From positions 1 through 36,392 of the forward strand of contig JADLBT010000139.1 in the NCBI GenBank assembly GCA_020847555.1: DNA of 36,392 bases. The letters are read 5' to 3'. Shown here piece after piece: positions 16,180 through 24,750 of the stretch. The position numbers were made by a program, and so were the translations under genes. The DNA comes from Gemmataceae bacterium (GTDB lineage: Bacteria > Planctomycetota > Planctomycetia > Gemmatales > Gemmataceae). Under the pieces are notes generated by a model. That model was given only the letters and a program-made list of their open reading frames with translations. It had not been told where the DNA came from and made no database searches. Within the stretch, counting starts at the first letter, position 1. Every line of letters begins with the position of its first letter.

Positions 16180-19041
16180 TCAACCTGGGACCGCAGCCCC
16201 GGCACGCCGTTTCCTCTGCTCGGTCCCGCGTTCGCTCAGCAGCCGGTCCAGCGTGTAGCCCGCCAGCCGCCCGGGGTGGCCGGCGAAGTGCTCCTCCAGC
16301 AGCGGCAGGACGTGGTGTTGCCACAACACCCCGAGCCGCCCCTCGTCGAGGTCCGGCACCATGAAGTAACTGTGGCCGACCGCGTGGTGCGGGCCGAGAT
16401 CCTCGCGCAGCCGGGCGTTGAGCCGCTCGAACAGGCCGACCACGACGCTGGCAAAATCGGCCCCGGCGCGCGGCGGCCGATCGCGCAGCCACGCCGACAG
16501 GATGGCCGCGTCGGGCGGCATGTCGAGGAACGAGAAGCGCCGCCGCAGCGCCTGGTCGATCAGCGCCACCGAGCGATCGGCCGCGTTCATCGTGCCGAGC
16601 AGGTACAGGTTTGCCGGCAGGCGGAAGTCGCGCCGCGAGTACGGCAGCATCACCGACTGGTCGCGATACTCCAGCAGGTAGAGCAACTCGCCGAAGATGC
16701 GCGGCAGGTTGCCGCGGTTGATCTCGTCGATCACGAGAACGTGCGGCTGCGACGGCGTCCGGGACGCCTCGGCGGCGAACGTACACAGAACCCCGTCCTC
16801 GACCGGGTACGTCACGTCGTGGCGCCCGTCCACCTCGACCGATTTCGCCCGGATCCCCTCGACAAACTCCTCATAGCTGTACGCCGGGTGGAACTGCACC
16901 AGGCGCACCGCCGCGGCGCGCCCGCCGGTGAGCAGGCGGGCCAGGCACCGGGCCACGTGGGTCTTGCCGGTCCCGGGCACGCCCTGCAAGATCAGCTGGC
17001 GCTTGAGGCCGAGCAAGGTGCGAGCGCGGCTGAGCCACTCGCGCGGCAACAGGGTGTCGCGGTGGAATTCGTCGTCGCCGTAAGAGCCGGTTGCGAGCAC
17101 GCCGCCGGCGCGCTGGGTCAGCGGCCCGACCGGGTCGGCGGTCGTCGCACAGACATACGCCGGCAGCAGTCGGTCGAAGGTGAGCAGGATCTCGCCGACC
17201 AGCTCATCGGCGGCGAGCAGCGCGGCTCCGGCCGGGACGAACTTGCCCGCGAGCAGCGATTTGCCCGCGGCCCAGGCCCGCAGGTCGCCCGCGTTCCCGA
17301 GAGCGGCGGCGCCGCCCAACCCCTCGCCGTGGCCGAACCGGCAGTCGGCGGCGGCCCCGCTGGCGCACAGCGCGCGGTGGAGCAGTTCGGCGTGCTCCTG
17401 CACGTTGCGCCGGAACAGCCGGCCGGCGTCGCGCGCCTCGCGCCCGAGCCGCAGCCCGAACGTCAGGCCGGCCGCGTCGAGGCGGACGAACAGTTGCGCG
17501 TCCTGGCGCTTGCTCCCGGGCGGGCGGCGGCAGAACGTCACCCACAGGGCGGTCTGGTACGGCACCGAGCGCCCGTAGTCGTTCTTCACCACGCTGGTCA
17601 GCGCCCGACCGTTACGCGCCGCCGTCTCCAGATCCCAGCCCCAGGTGCGCCGCAGGACCGGCTCGACGTAGCGCTCGACGAGGGCTCGGCACAGCTCGAC
17701 CAGCGGCTCGCGTACCGCGAAGTGGTAGCGCTCGCGCTGTCGCTGCATCCACGTCCGGTTGTTGTTGGCGGCCAGCTCTTCGAGAAAGCGGAAGGTATCG
17801 GCGCAGAACCCGCCGAAGGGGGCCGGCCCCGCCCCGCGCTCGCGGCCCGACCCGTCGTGGCCCGGCTCGCTCGCCTCGCCCCCGCACGCGGCCAGGATCG
17901 CCGGCGCCTCGAGTGGATGCAGCCGGTGCGCCTCGCGCAGCCAGGCCACGGCCTCGTTGAACAGCCGATAGCGCTCGGCCGGGGCGGCGCCGGCAGCGTC
18001 GCCGTCCGCGAGTCGGGCGTGGCCGTGCCGCGCCGGCTCGTCCCAGACGTAGCAGCGGCGCGGATCGCGGAGATGGAGGACGGCCGTCGGCACCCACAGC
18101 CCGGCGCCCGGGAGCGGGTCGGCGCGCCAGAACGCCTCCAGCGTCTCGTAGGGGTCGTCGGCCTCCCACAACCGCCCGACCCACAGCGCCAGCGCCTCGC
18201 GGTGCGCGGGCCAGTCGATGCCGGCCCCTGGCGGACGCTCGCACGCCGCGGCGAGGGCGGCGCCGATCCGGGCGCCGTCCTCGTCCTTCAGCCCGGCCTC
18301 CAGTTCGTCCCGCGCCGCCTCCAGGGTGCGGCCCCGCTCCTTGAGACGGCGGCGCAGCGGCAAGCGGGCGCGCTCCCGACGGATCAGTGCCGCGACGTCT
18401 GGGGCGAGCGGGCCGCCGGCGCCGAGCGACCGCCCGCGCAGGGTGGCGACCTGACACAGGAAGTGATCGACGTGCAGTCCGCTCAGGCCCGGCTCGGCCT
18501 CGCGCAGCCGGGCGCAGGTGTCCAGGAGGACGGCGTAGATCTGGCCCGGTCCAGCGTCCGGCGCCCAGCTCGCCAGCCCCAGGCGGCGCAGACCGAGGAC
18601 GGTTGCCGGCAGCCAGCCGGGGTGGCGCTGCGGGTCGAGAGCCTGCAAGACCGCCGACCAGAACGCGGATCCCAGGCCGGGAACGTGGTACGCCCCGACG
18701 GAGGCGAGGACGCGCTCGGCCTTCTGTGGCAGGGGATCGGGACAGCGGAGCAGGTGGCCGAGGGCGTGGCGGACCAGGCCGGCACGGCGCTGGAGCGCGG
18801 CGAGCTGGAGAGGCGGGTACACGCACTGGCGGTAGAAGTCAGCCAGCGCAGCGCGGAAGTCGGCCTCGCTCGCGCCGTCGAGGAACGCTTCGCCCAGCAG
18901 ACCGGCGCGGGCGTCGAGGATCGCCCGGAAGCGCGGGCCGAAGACGGGCAGCTGGCGGAGCGCGTCGGCGCCCGGCACGCCGTGTTCCGTGTAGGCGCGG
19001 AGCAAGGGCACAAGGGGGAGCGGTTGACGGCGAGACTTCAT
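16180..19041 (-). CDS. Orphan McrB-type AAA+ protein with internal DUF2461 domain
   Basis: The protein has 953 residues. The N-terminal part (1-400) is helical and not recognised, except that VPGLGSAFWSAVLQALDP near 117-134 looks like a helix-hairpin-helix. From Phe409, FGGFCADTFRFLEELAANNN and RTWMQRQRERY fit DUF2461 (about 409-630). The C-terminus is an AAA+ motor of the McrB group: Walker A GVPGTGKT (687-694, Lys693), HVLVIDEINRGNLPRIFGELL with Asp772/Glu773, sensor GTMNAADRS, and an ALRRRF arginine finger. In McrBC this motor hydrolyses GTP and drives the McrC nuclease at modified DNA. No mcrC or nuclease gene lies on either side, so function is unproven; defence or DNA processing is an inference. 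No clear ribosome site precedes the ATG at 19041. The neighbours are a kinase and a zinc-ribbon protein. Confidence 0.85.
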   Translation of the reverse strand: MKSRRQPLPLVPLLRAYTEHGVPGADALRQLPVFGPRFRAILDARAGLLGEAFLDGASEADFRAALADFYRQCVYPPLQLAALQRRAGLVRHALGHLLRCPDPLPQKAERVLASVGAYHVPGLGSAFWSAVLQALDPQRHPGWLPATVLGLRRLGLASWAPDAGPGQIYAVLLDTCARLREAEPGLSGLHVDHFLCQVATLRGRSLGAGGPLAPDVAALIRRERARLPLRRRLKERGRTLEAARDELEAGLKDEDGARIGAALAAACERPPGAGIDWPAHREALALWVGRLWEADDPYETLEAFWRADPLPGAGLWVPTAVLHLRDPRRCYVWDEPARHGHARLADGDAAGAAPAERYRLFNEAVAWLREAHRLHPLEAPAILAACGGEASEPGHDGSGRERGAGPAPFGGFCADTFRFLEELAANNNRTWMQRQRERYHFAVREPLVELCRALVERYVEPVLRRTWGWDLETAARNGRALTSVVKNDYGRSVPYQTALWVTFCRRPPGSKRQDAQLFVRLDAAGLTFGLRLGREARDAGRLFRRNVQEHAELLHRALCASGAAADCRFGHGEGLGGAAALGNAGDLRAWAAGKSLLAGKFVPAGAALLAADELVGEILLTFDRLLPAYVCATTADPVGPLTQRAGGVLATGSYGDDEFHRDTLLPREWLSRARTLLGLKRQLILQGVPGTGKTHVARCLARLLTGGRAAAVRLVQFHPAYSYEEFVEGIRAKSVEVDGRHDVTYPVEDGVLCTFAAEASRTPSQPHVLVIDEINRGNLPRIFGELLYLLEYRDQSVMLPYSRRDFRLPANLYLLGTMNAADRSVALIDQALRRRFSFLDMPPDAAILSAWLRDRPPRAGADFASVVVGLFERLNARLREDLGPHHAVGHSYFMVPDLDEGRLGVLWQHHVLPLLEEHFAGHPGRLAGYTLDRLLSERGTEQRKRRAGAAVPG

Positions 19042-19162
19042 GGCGGCCGCTCGCGCTGGGAATGCCGGCGACGCTGTCTCGAACGATTGTACCAGCCGGG
19101 CGGGGTGCGATCTGCTGTTCTGATGTGCAGAGTCGTGACGACTCAGTGGGGCAAGCGTTCGG

Positions 19163-19672
19163 TCACGAGCGGCCGACGAGCATCCCGGCGAAGAACGCGA
19201 TGCCGATCAGCACGACGACGAACACCGCCAAAACGGTCGCCTTGCCGGGCGTCAGGTAAATGCCCGGCACCGGCGCCGACCCGCCGTAGGTGACCGCCTC
19301 GGCGCTCTCGTGGTCGATCCCGCCGGGTGGCGGGGGCGGGTAGCGCGCCGCTGGCGGCAGTGGTGGGGGTGGCTGCGGCACCGGGACGAACCCGCCACGC
19401 CCGACCGTCGAGCGGGGGGCGTCCGGCGCGCCGAGCATTTCCCGCTCGAAGTCGCTGCGCTCGAACAGATCCGGCTTCGCCACCGCCGGAGGGGCGGCAG
19501 CGGGGGGCGGCGCGGGGGCGGGCATCGGCAAGGGCGAATCCTCGTCCCCCGGCTGCGGGTCGGGCACCACCACCTGCCCCGAGCAGGTCGGGCAGCGCAC
19601 CACCGTCCCCGCCTTGCGGCGCGCGATGCCCATCAGCTGGTTGCAGTACGCACAGCGGAACCGTATCGGCAT
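19163..19672 (-). CDS. Zinc-ribbon protein with C-terminal membrane anchor
   Basis: The 169-residue protein starts RFRCAYCNQLMGIARRKAG, then VVRCPTCSGQVVVPDP. Cys7, Cys10, Cys27 and Cys30 form a zinc ribbon of the MJ0042/DnaJ-central kind. A Pro/Ala-rich low-complexity linker (about 40-130) leads to one hydrophobic helix (about 145-165, ATVLAVFVVVLIGIAFFAGM) and ends at VGRS. The predicted topology is a cytoplasmic zinc ribbon tethered by a C-terminal anchor. Proteins of this form are abundant in planctomycetes, but no role has been assigned that I know of. It is 121 bases upstream of the McrB-type gene on the same strand, so co-transcription is possible. There is no good ribosome site. Confidence 0.75.
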   Translation of the reverse strand: MPIRFRCAYCNQLMGIARRKAGTVVRCPTCSGQVVVPDPQPGDEDSPLPMPAPAPPPAAAPPAVAKPDLFERSDFEREMLGAPDAPRSTVGRGGFVPVPQPPPPLPPAARYPPPPPGGIDHESAEAVTYGGSAPVPGIYLTPGKATVLAVFVVVLIGIAFFAGMLVGRS

Positions 19673-19753
19673 GGCTGGGCCCCGGAGGATCCGCCTGTCT
19701 CTGTCAAGTCTCCTGCCATTCTCTTACGTCCTCCGCCCGACTGCAACAATTAC

Positions 19754-19781
19754 TTGACTCGCCTGCCAGGGCGTTGACAAT
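19754..19781 (+). promoter_or_regulatory. Candidate promoter of the degenerate hydrolase gene
   Basis: TTGACT (19754-19759), 16-base gap, GACAAT (19776-19781). The leader to the ATG at 19925 would be about 137 bases. In the rest of the gap to the divergent zinc-ribbon gene I see nothing else. Confidence 0.35.
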
Positions 19782-19924
19782 GAAAGGGTGGCGTTCGCCG
19801 TGCGTGGCGCCTGTAGCGTCGCGTCCTCCTTTCCGCCAGGGCGGACCGCCAGCCGGGGAAGTTGGTCAACCAGGCCGCTCACTTCGTTGGTGCCGGGCGG
19901 CCGCTGTTGCACGGAGCCATCCCC

Positions 19925-22333
19925 ATGCTCTCGCCGCGCCTGCGCCTTTTGGCCCTGCTCGCCGTGCTGTCCGGCCTCGTCGTCGCCCTGCCTGCCCCCG
20001 GGCAGGTTACCGGCTCGAAGGCAGCCCTGATCGTCTTCAAGGACGGGTTCACCGTCCGCGGCCGCATCAAGCAGGACACGACGTTCCTCATCGACCCGGC
20101 CAGCAAGCAGTCCTTCACCGTCCCGGTCACGGGCGGGTTCTTCCGGGTCGAGGACGGGGCGCGCACCGTCATCTTCAGCCCCGGTCAGGTCCACGAGGTG
20201 GTCCGCGACGACCCGAACGCGAACCTCAAGCCGGTCCGGCTCACCACCCACATCGCCGACATCACCGGGTATGGGCCGCCGAGTCGGTGGACGCTTGACG
20301 AGACGACCCCCTTCAACCGCAAGTGGGAGCGCCTCGCCTACGTCACCACCGACAAGGGTCCACGCCAGATCGAGCAGCGGCTCGTCGTCCTCACCCCGCA
20401 CTACCTGCGCGTCGATGCCCGCAAGGACGGGTGGATCTGCTACTACCTGACGCGTGAACTGACCCCCGATGTCGTTCGCGATCTCGTCAACAAGCACATC
20501 GTGATGACGCGCAAGCCGGACAAGGAGATCGACCGGCGGCTGCTGGTGTATCGCTTTCTTCTCCAGGCCGGGTGGACCCACGAGGCCGAGCGGGAACTGG
20601 ACCGGACGATCGCCGCCCTCCCGGCCGAGCGCGACCGGCTGAAGGAACTCAAGGCCGGCCTGGACCGGCTTACCGCCGCCCAGTTCGTCGTCTCCATCAA
20701 GCGCGCCCACCAGGTCGGCCAGCACGAGGAAGCGCGGACCCGCCTGGCCCGGTTCGACGAGCTGAAGATGGCCCCGCTCACAGACGACAAGGCGCTGCTG
20801 GCCCTGCAGGATCTCAGGAACAAGTACGAGGCGGCCGGCCGCAAGATCAAGGACGTCCACCGCTTCCTCGAGGTGCTGCCCGGCGACACGCCGCCGATCA
20901 AGCGCGACCTCTACCGCGACGCGGTACAGACGATCCTGACCGAGCTAACCTTCGACACCGCGCCGCGCCTGGAGACATTCGTTAGCCAGTCCCTTGACTG
21001 GGAACGGGCGCGCAAGGCGAACCGCCCGCCGGCCCAGAACCCGGAGGAGTTGCTGGCGTTCGCCATCTCCGGCTGGCTGCTGGGAGACGGGGCGGCCGAC
21101 AAGAACGTCCCACGCGCCCAGCGACTGTGGGAGGCGCGCCAGCTGGTGCTCGACGTGCTGAAGGATCCCACGGACTCGGTGGCGCGCAAGTCCCGGGCCG
21201 GAGCGTTCGAGAAGGACAAGCTGGTCGGCGTAGACGTGATCGCCCGGATGATCCCGCTGTTGCCCCCGGCGGACCCCTACGACAAGGACAAGCTCAACAC
21301 CGCGCCGATGGAGATGAAGGTGGAGGCGCAGGGGCCGGGGCTCGGCACACCGTACCACCTGCAGCTGCCGCCGGAGTACAACCACTACCGCCCGCACCCG
21401 GTGCTGGTCGTGCTGAACCACTCCGAGGAAAAGCCGGCCGACACGCTGGCACGTTGGACCGACCTGGCGGCGCAGCACGGGTACATCGTCGTCGCCCCCG
21501 AGTGGGCGCAGGGAAAGAAGGCGGCCTACGGGTTCAGCTACCGCGAGCACGCGACCGTACTCGGAACCCTGCGCGACCTGCGCCGGCGGTTCCAGATCGA
21601 CTCGGACCGCGTCTTCCTGTTCGGATGCGAGGAGGGCGGGCGGATGGCGTTCGACGTCGGCCTGTCGCACCCGGACCAGTTCGCCGGTGTGCTACCGATG
21701 TCGGCGGCCCCGCGCTTCTACGGCTTCCGTTACTGGACCAACGCCCAGCACCTGCCGTTCTACGTCGTCAGCGGCGAACTCACCGGGGAGCTGCGCAAGC
21801 ACAACCGGACGCAGTTCAAGGACTGGGTCAAGCGCGGTTACCCGTCGCTGAACATCGAGTACACCGGCCGACCGGCCGAGTGGTTCACGGCCGAGCCGGA
21901 AATGATGATCGACTGGATGAACGGCAAGCGCCGGGCGAACCCGATCAAGGAACTCGCCTGGGGCGACGAGTTCCGGACGATGCGTGCGACCGACAACCGC
22001 TTTTACTGGCTCAGCACGGACGCGATCCAGCCCCGGTGCCTGAACGCGGTCGAAACCTGGAACCCGAACCTCCGGCCGGCGGCGCTGGAGGCGCGGATGG
22101 CCGGGACGGCGAACCAGGTCAACGTCAAGACGCACGGCCTCAATCAGGTGACGGTCTGGCTCGGACCGGGGATGATCGACTATGGCCAGAAGCTGACCCT
22201 GTTCGTCAACGGCACGCGAGTATACCCGCGCGACCCGGTGACCCCGAACCTCGACACCCTGCTCGAGGAACTCATCCGCACCGGCGATCGGCAGCGGTTG
22301 TTCTGGCGCAAGATCGAACTGCGCGTGTCGTGA
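19925..22333 (+). CDS. Exported protein with C-terminal alpha/beta-hydrolase domain lacking the nucleophile serine
   Basis: The 802-residue protein has a signal peptide (MLSPRLRLLALLAVLSGLVV, then ALPAPGQ). The first 450 residues are charged, partly helical and not recognised; they start with a strand-rich segment, ALIVFKDGFTVRGRI. The C-terminal region (about 455-690) resembles the esterase/PHB-depolymerase branch of alpha/beta hydrolases: YHLQLPPEYNHYRPHPVLVVL, GYIVVAPEW, RRFQIDSDRVFLFG and MAFDVGLSHPDQFAGVLP. At the elbow, where GHSMGG is expected, the sequence is GCEEGG (567-572), so Glu569 replaces the nucleophilic serine. Ordinary hydrolysis is therefore unlikely; a binding role or unusual chemistry through Cys568 or Glu569 is possible. 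ATG at 19925 is chosen for the signal peptide and the GGAG eight bases before it; an upstream TTG in frame is less plausible. Confidence 0.78.
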   Translation: MLSPRLRLLALLAVLSGLVVALPAPGQVTGSKAALIVFKDGFTVRGRIKQDTTFLIDPASKQSFTVPVTGGFFRVEDGARTVIFSPGQVHEVVRDDPNANLKPVRLTTHIADITGYGPPSRWTLDETTPFNRKWERLAYVTTDKGPRQIEQRLVVLTPHYLRVDARKDGWICYYLTRELTPDVVRDLVNKHIVMTRKPDKEIDRRLLVYRFLLQAGWTHEAERELDRTIAALPAERDRLKELKAGLDRLTAAQFVVSIKRAHQVGQHEEARTRLARFDELKMAPLTDDKALLALQDLRNKYEAAGRKIKDVHRFLEVLPGDTPPIKRDLYRDAVQTILTELTFDTAPRLETFVSQSLDWERARKANRPPAQNPEELLAFAISGWLLGDGAADKNVPRAQRLWEARQLVLDVLKDPTDSVARKSRAGAFEKDKLVGVDVIARMIPLLPPADPYDKDKLNTAPMEMKVEAQGPGLGTPYHLQLPPEYNHYRPHPVLVVLNHSEEKPADTLARWTDLAAQHGYIVVAPEWAQGKKAAYGFSYREHATVLGTLRDLRRRFQIDSDRVFLFGCEEGGRMAFDVGLSHPDQFAGVLPMSAAPRFYGFRYWTNAQHLPFYVVSGELTGELRKHNRTQFKDWVKRGYPSLNIEYTGRPAEWFTAEPEMMIDWMNGKRRANPIKELAWGDEFRTMRATDNRFYWLSTDAIQPRCLNAVETWNPNLRPAALEARMAGTANQVNVKTHGLNQVTVWLGPGMIDYGQKLTLFVNGTRVYPRDPVTPNLDTLLEELIRTGDRQRLFWRKIELRVS

Positions 22334-22347
22334 CGTTGGTGAACATT

Positions 22348-22377
22348 AAAGCCCACGGGTAGCGCCCCGTGGGCTTT
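22348..22377. terminator. Short CCCACGGG palindrome between convergent genes
   Basis: AAAGCCCACGGG (22348-22359) and CCCGTGGGCTTT (22366-22377) form a perfect 12-bp stem with a six-base loop, and TTT ends the right arm. It is a minimal member of the palindrome family, placed in the 55-base gap between the stop at 22333 and the opposing stop at 22389. A two-way terminator role is likely. Confidence 0.65.
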
Positions 22378-22388
22378 GTGCCCCTCTG

Positions 22389-24209
22389 TTACTTTGCAGC
22401 CCCGATGGGCAGGATGCTTAGCAGGGCGTCGCTGGCGGCGCGGCGCACGTCGTTGTCCTCGTCGTACAGAGCCCGTTCGAGGGCCGGGACGGCGGACCGG
22501 GCGACCTCACCAAACCGGGCGAGCGTGTCGGCGGCGGCCCGCCGGACGCGCGCGTCGGCGTAACCGAGCGCCTGGATCAGGGCGGGGACCGACGGGGCCG
22601 CCACCGCCGGTCCGAGGGCCGACAGGGTGCTGATGGCGGCCACACGTATCTCGGCGTCGCCGACGCCGGTGGCGTGAATCATGGCCTGAAGTGCGTCTTT
22701 GGCGGCGCCGCCGTACCCCGCCAGCGTCTCCGCCGCCTGCTTCGCGACGTCGAGGTCCGGATCGCCGAGCAGTCGGGCCAGGTTCGGCACCGTCAGGTCG
22801 GTGCGGACCGGGCCGACGCGGGCGAGCGTCCGGGCCGCCGCCCAGCGCACGAAGCGGTTCGGGTCAGCCAGGGCATTCGCCAGAGCCGGGACGGCCGGTT
22901 TGGCGCTCTCCTGCAGCGTCTCCAGGAATTCGACCGCCGCCAGACGCACCCGGACGTTCGGGTCGGACACCCCGGCCGCCAGTCGCATCAGCGCAGGCTT
23001 CAGCGCCTGGCCGAGCAGGTCCTCCTTCGCCCCGCCCTGGACCTGGACCACCACGGGCACCACCGGAGGTGGTCCGGCCTGCGCCTGGACGGCCGGCGGC
23101 GTGGGCACGCTCTCCTGATACCGCTTCAGCCGCTGGCGGGCGTTACCGATCATCTCCAGCGCCTCGCGCGTCTCCAGGCGTACCACGACGTCCGGATCCG
23201 ACAGGGTGGCAGCGAGAGCCTCGCCCTGGGACGCCAGGGCCAGGATGAGCGGCTCGAATATCTGGATCCGCTTGCTTACATAACGGGCCTTGAAAGTCCG
23301 GTCGTCCTGTTCGCCCTTGGTCCACGGGCGGCCCGGCGGCGGGAAATCGCTCGGGGCATACGGCTCGGGGATTAGCTCGCCAAACGTCGTCGCGGCCTGG
23401 CGGATTGCCTGCAGGCTCATCCGGCGCACCAGCACGTCCGGGTCGCGCACCCCGATGCCGGCCCCCGGCACGACCTCCTTGCTGGTCTCAATCACGTCCT
23501 GCTCATTCGCCTCCACGCCAGTCTGCGCCCGGCCCTTCTTCTGGAGTTGGGCGATCACCTGGACCATGCTCAGCAGCGCCTCGGCGGCGGCTCGGCGGTC
23601 CTCGACCAGGGCGCTCCGGAGCAACTGTGTCAGAGCGGCCACCGCCGGATCGGGGAGCGGGTTCGTTTTGCCGAGGGCGCGGGCGGCGGCGGCGCGGACG
23701 GACGGGTCCGGATCCAGGGTCAACTTCACCAGGACCGGGGTGAGGGAGCGGACGAAGCCGGCCAGGCCGTCCAGAGCCCGGACCGACATGCCCATCTCGC
23801 CGAGCATCCGAGCCACCGCCAGGCGCGCGACGGGACTCCCGGCGGCGGCCGCCTCGACCCCCTTCTGGAACCGGGCGGCGACGAGGCCGCGCATCCGCCG
23901 GTCGATGTCGCGCACCTTCGACGCCGGTCCGGCGGTATCCTTCCACTCGGTCAGCGCGAGGGCGCGGCGCAGTTCACTGAGCGTTCTGAGGGCGGTGATG
24001 CGCTTTTGGAGGGTTTCCTCGCGGTGTCTCAGTGCTTCCGGGTTGCGGTCCTCCCCCAGCTGGATGGGGAGGGCATTACGCAACTCCTCGACCGGGTCGG
24101 CGGCGCGGGCGGGGGCGGCGCAGGCCAGGAGGGCGAACACGGCCGTGACGAGAGCCCCACGGCGAGCACAGGTCGTGAGGGGGCGTCGGGGATAGCCTGG
24201 ATGCCGCAT
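22389..24209 (-). CDS. Exported HEAT-repeat protein
   Basis: The 606-residue protein has a signal peptide (GALVTAVFALLACAAPARA, cut after ARA). LLAC could alternatively be a weak lipobox. The mature part contains HEAT repeats at about 145-215, then a less regular middle part with a Pro/Val-rich insert near 380-405, and then at least five more repeats from about 410 to the end. Units read like DPNVRVRLAAVEFLETL, DPNRFVRWAAARTLARVG, DPDLDVAKQAAETLAGYG, DAEIRVAAISTLSALG, YADARVRRAAADTLARFG and DEDNDVRRAASDALLSI. The DxxxxVRxxAAxxL signature is clear. HEAT repeats form curved scaffolds for protein binding; no catalytic motif is seen. ATG at 24209 is preceded by GAGGTG at a good distance. The gene is convergent with the hydrolase gene and divergent from lipB-like. 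Confidence 0.85.
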   Translation of the reverse strand: MRHPGYPRRPLTTCARRGALVTAVFALLACAAPARAADPVEELRNALPIQLGEDRNPEALRHREETLQKRITALRTLSELRRALALTEWKDTAGPASKVRDIDRRMRGLVAARFQKGVEAAAAGSPVARLAVARMLGEMGMSVRALDGLAGFVRSLTPVLVKLTLDPDPSVRAAAARALGKTNPLPDPAVAALTQLLRSALVEDRRAAAEALLSMVQVIAQLQKKGRAQTGVEANEQDVIETSKEVVPGAGIGVRDPDVLVRRMSLQAIRQAATTFGELIPEPYAPSDFPPPGRPWTKGEQDDRTFKARYVSKRIQIFEPLILALASQGEALAATLSDPDVVVRLETREALEMIGNARQRLKRYQESVPTPPAVQAQAGPPPVVPVVVQVQGGAKEDLLGQALKPALMRLAAGVSDPNVRVRLAAVEFLETLQESAKPAVPALANALADPNRFVRWAAARTLARVGPVRTDLTVPNLARLLGDPDLDVAKQAAETLAGYGGAAKDALQAMIHATGVGDAEIRVAAISTLSALGPAVAAPSVPALIQALGYADARVRRAAADTLARFGEVARSAVPALERALYDEDNDVRRAASDALLSILPIGAAK

Positions 24210-24394
24210 GAGATCACACCTCGTTTGCCGGAGGAGGCCACAAACCACGGGGCCGCCGCGCGTGTGCCGCGCCGCCTCCTATCATTATTCCCCCGGTTCT
24301 CCACCGACGCCAAAAGAAGTCCGTCGAAAAGCCGCCGGAACACCGCGCCCGCCCCTCTCCTTGATGCAGGAACCGATGGGGGGTTGTGTAACGG

Positions 24395-24473
24395 CCGTAA
24401 AGCCCACGTGGCGCGGTCCGTGGGTCGAGTCTCCTGCATCTGGCCCACGGGGCGCGGCCCGTGGGCTTTACGG
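24395..24473. repeat. Complete but diverged CCCACGGG palindromic element
   Basis: CCGTAAAGCCCACG at 24395-24408 pairs perfectly with the last 14 bases (24460-24473), and the pairing continues with mismatches. Inner hairpins CCCACG/CGTGGG and CCCACGGG/CCCGTGGG repeat the design of the 8228-8302 element. The centre, read on the minus strand, is ATGCAGGAGACTC, close to the AAGTGCCGGAGACTT of the other copy. Confidence 0.8.
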
Positions 24474-24594
24474 ATCCATCTCGCTGGCGCTGTCTCCTGT
24501 CCCTGCCATTGAGGGCAGGGCGGAGGAGGGGTTCCTGCCCGACACTCCCCTGTTATTATCGGCAATCTCGACGCCCGCCGCCGGTCTTTTCCGC

Positions 24595-24624
24595 TTGTCG
24601 GGGCGTCACGCCCGTTGCTACATT
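24595..24624 (+). promoter_or_regulatory. Candidate promoter of the lipoate cluster
   Basis: TTGTCG (24595-24600), 18-base gap, TACATT (24619-24624), about 126 bases before the lipB-like ATG. A weak match, listed because it is the best one in the gap. Confidence 0.28.
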
Positions 24625-24750
24625 ACCGGGAGTAGGGAACACGAGACGGCGAGCGGGCCGACACAATCTGGTGAGGATGCCCGGTCGCCGGTTCACCTTC
24701 GTGGGCAGTCACTGCCATGCGTAAGCCCCGGATGGAGCGTGGACACCGAC

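Larger units (their letters stand above)
24210..24750. other. 541-base intergenic region between divergent genes
   Basis: This gap between the HEAT-repeat gene and the lipB-like gene holds the palindrome element at 24395-24473, a small CCCTGCC/GGCAGGG hairpin at 24501-24520, and AT-richer patches. Those include TTATTATCGGC near 24553 and a minus-strand ATAATGATAGG near 24280 that could be a promoter of the HEAT gene. The open frames here have no ribosome site or family pattern, and I see no convincing gene. Confidence 0.6.

Noticed and set aside
16114..19293. A very long open frame (over 1000 codons) on the plus strand opposite the McrB-type gene
   Set aside because: It is the complement of a real gene in GC-rich DNA: the protein is Arg/Ala/Gly/Gln-rich with no domain pattern, while the minus frame has exact AAA+ motifs.
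8228..24473. Palindromic repeats as a CRISPR array
   Set aside because: The copies are isolated and kilobases apart, without regular spacers, and no cas gene is present.
24461..24724. A possible small gene upstream of lipB-like
   Set aside because: There is no ribosome site, it starts inside the palindrome element, and its product shows no pattern.
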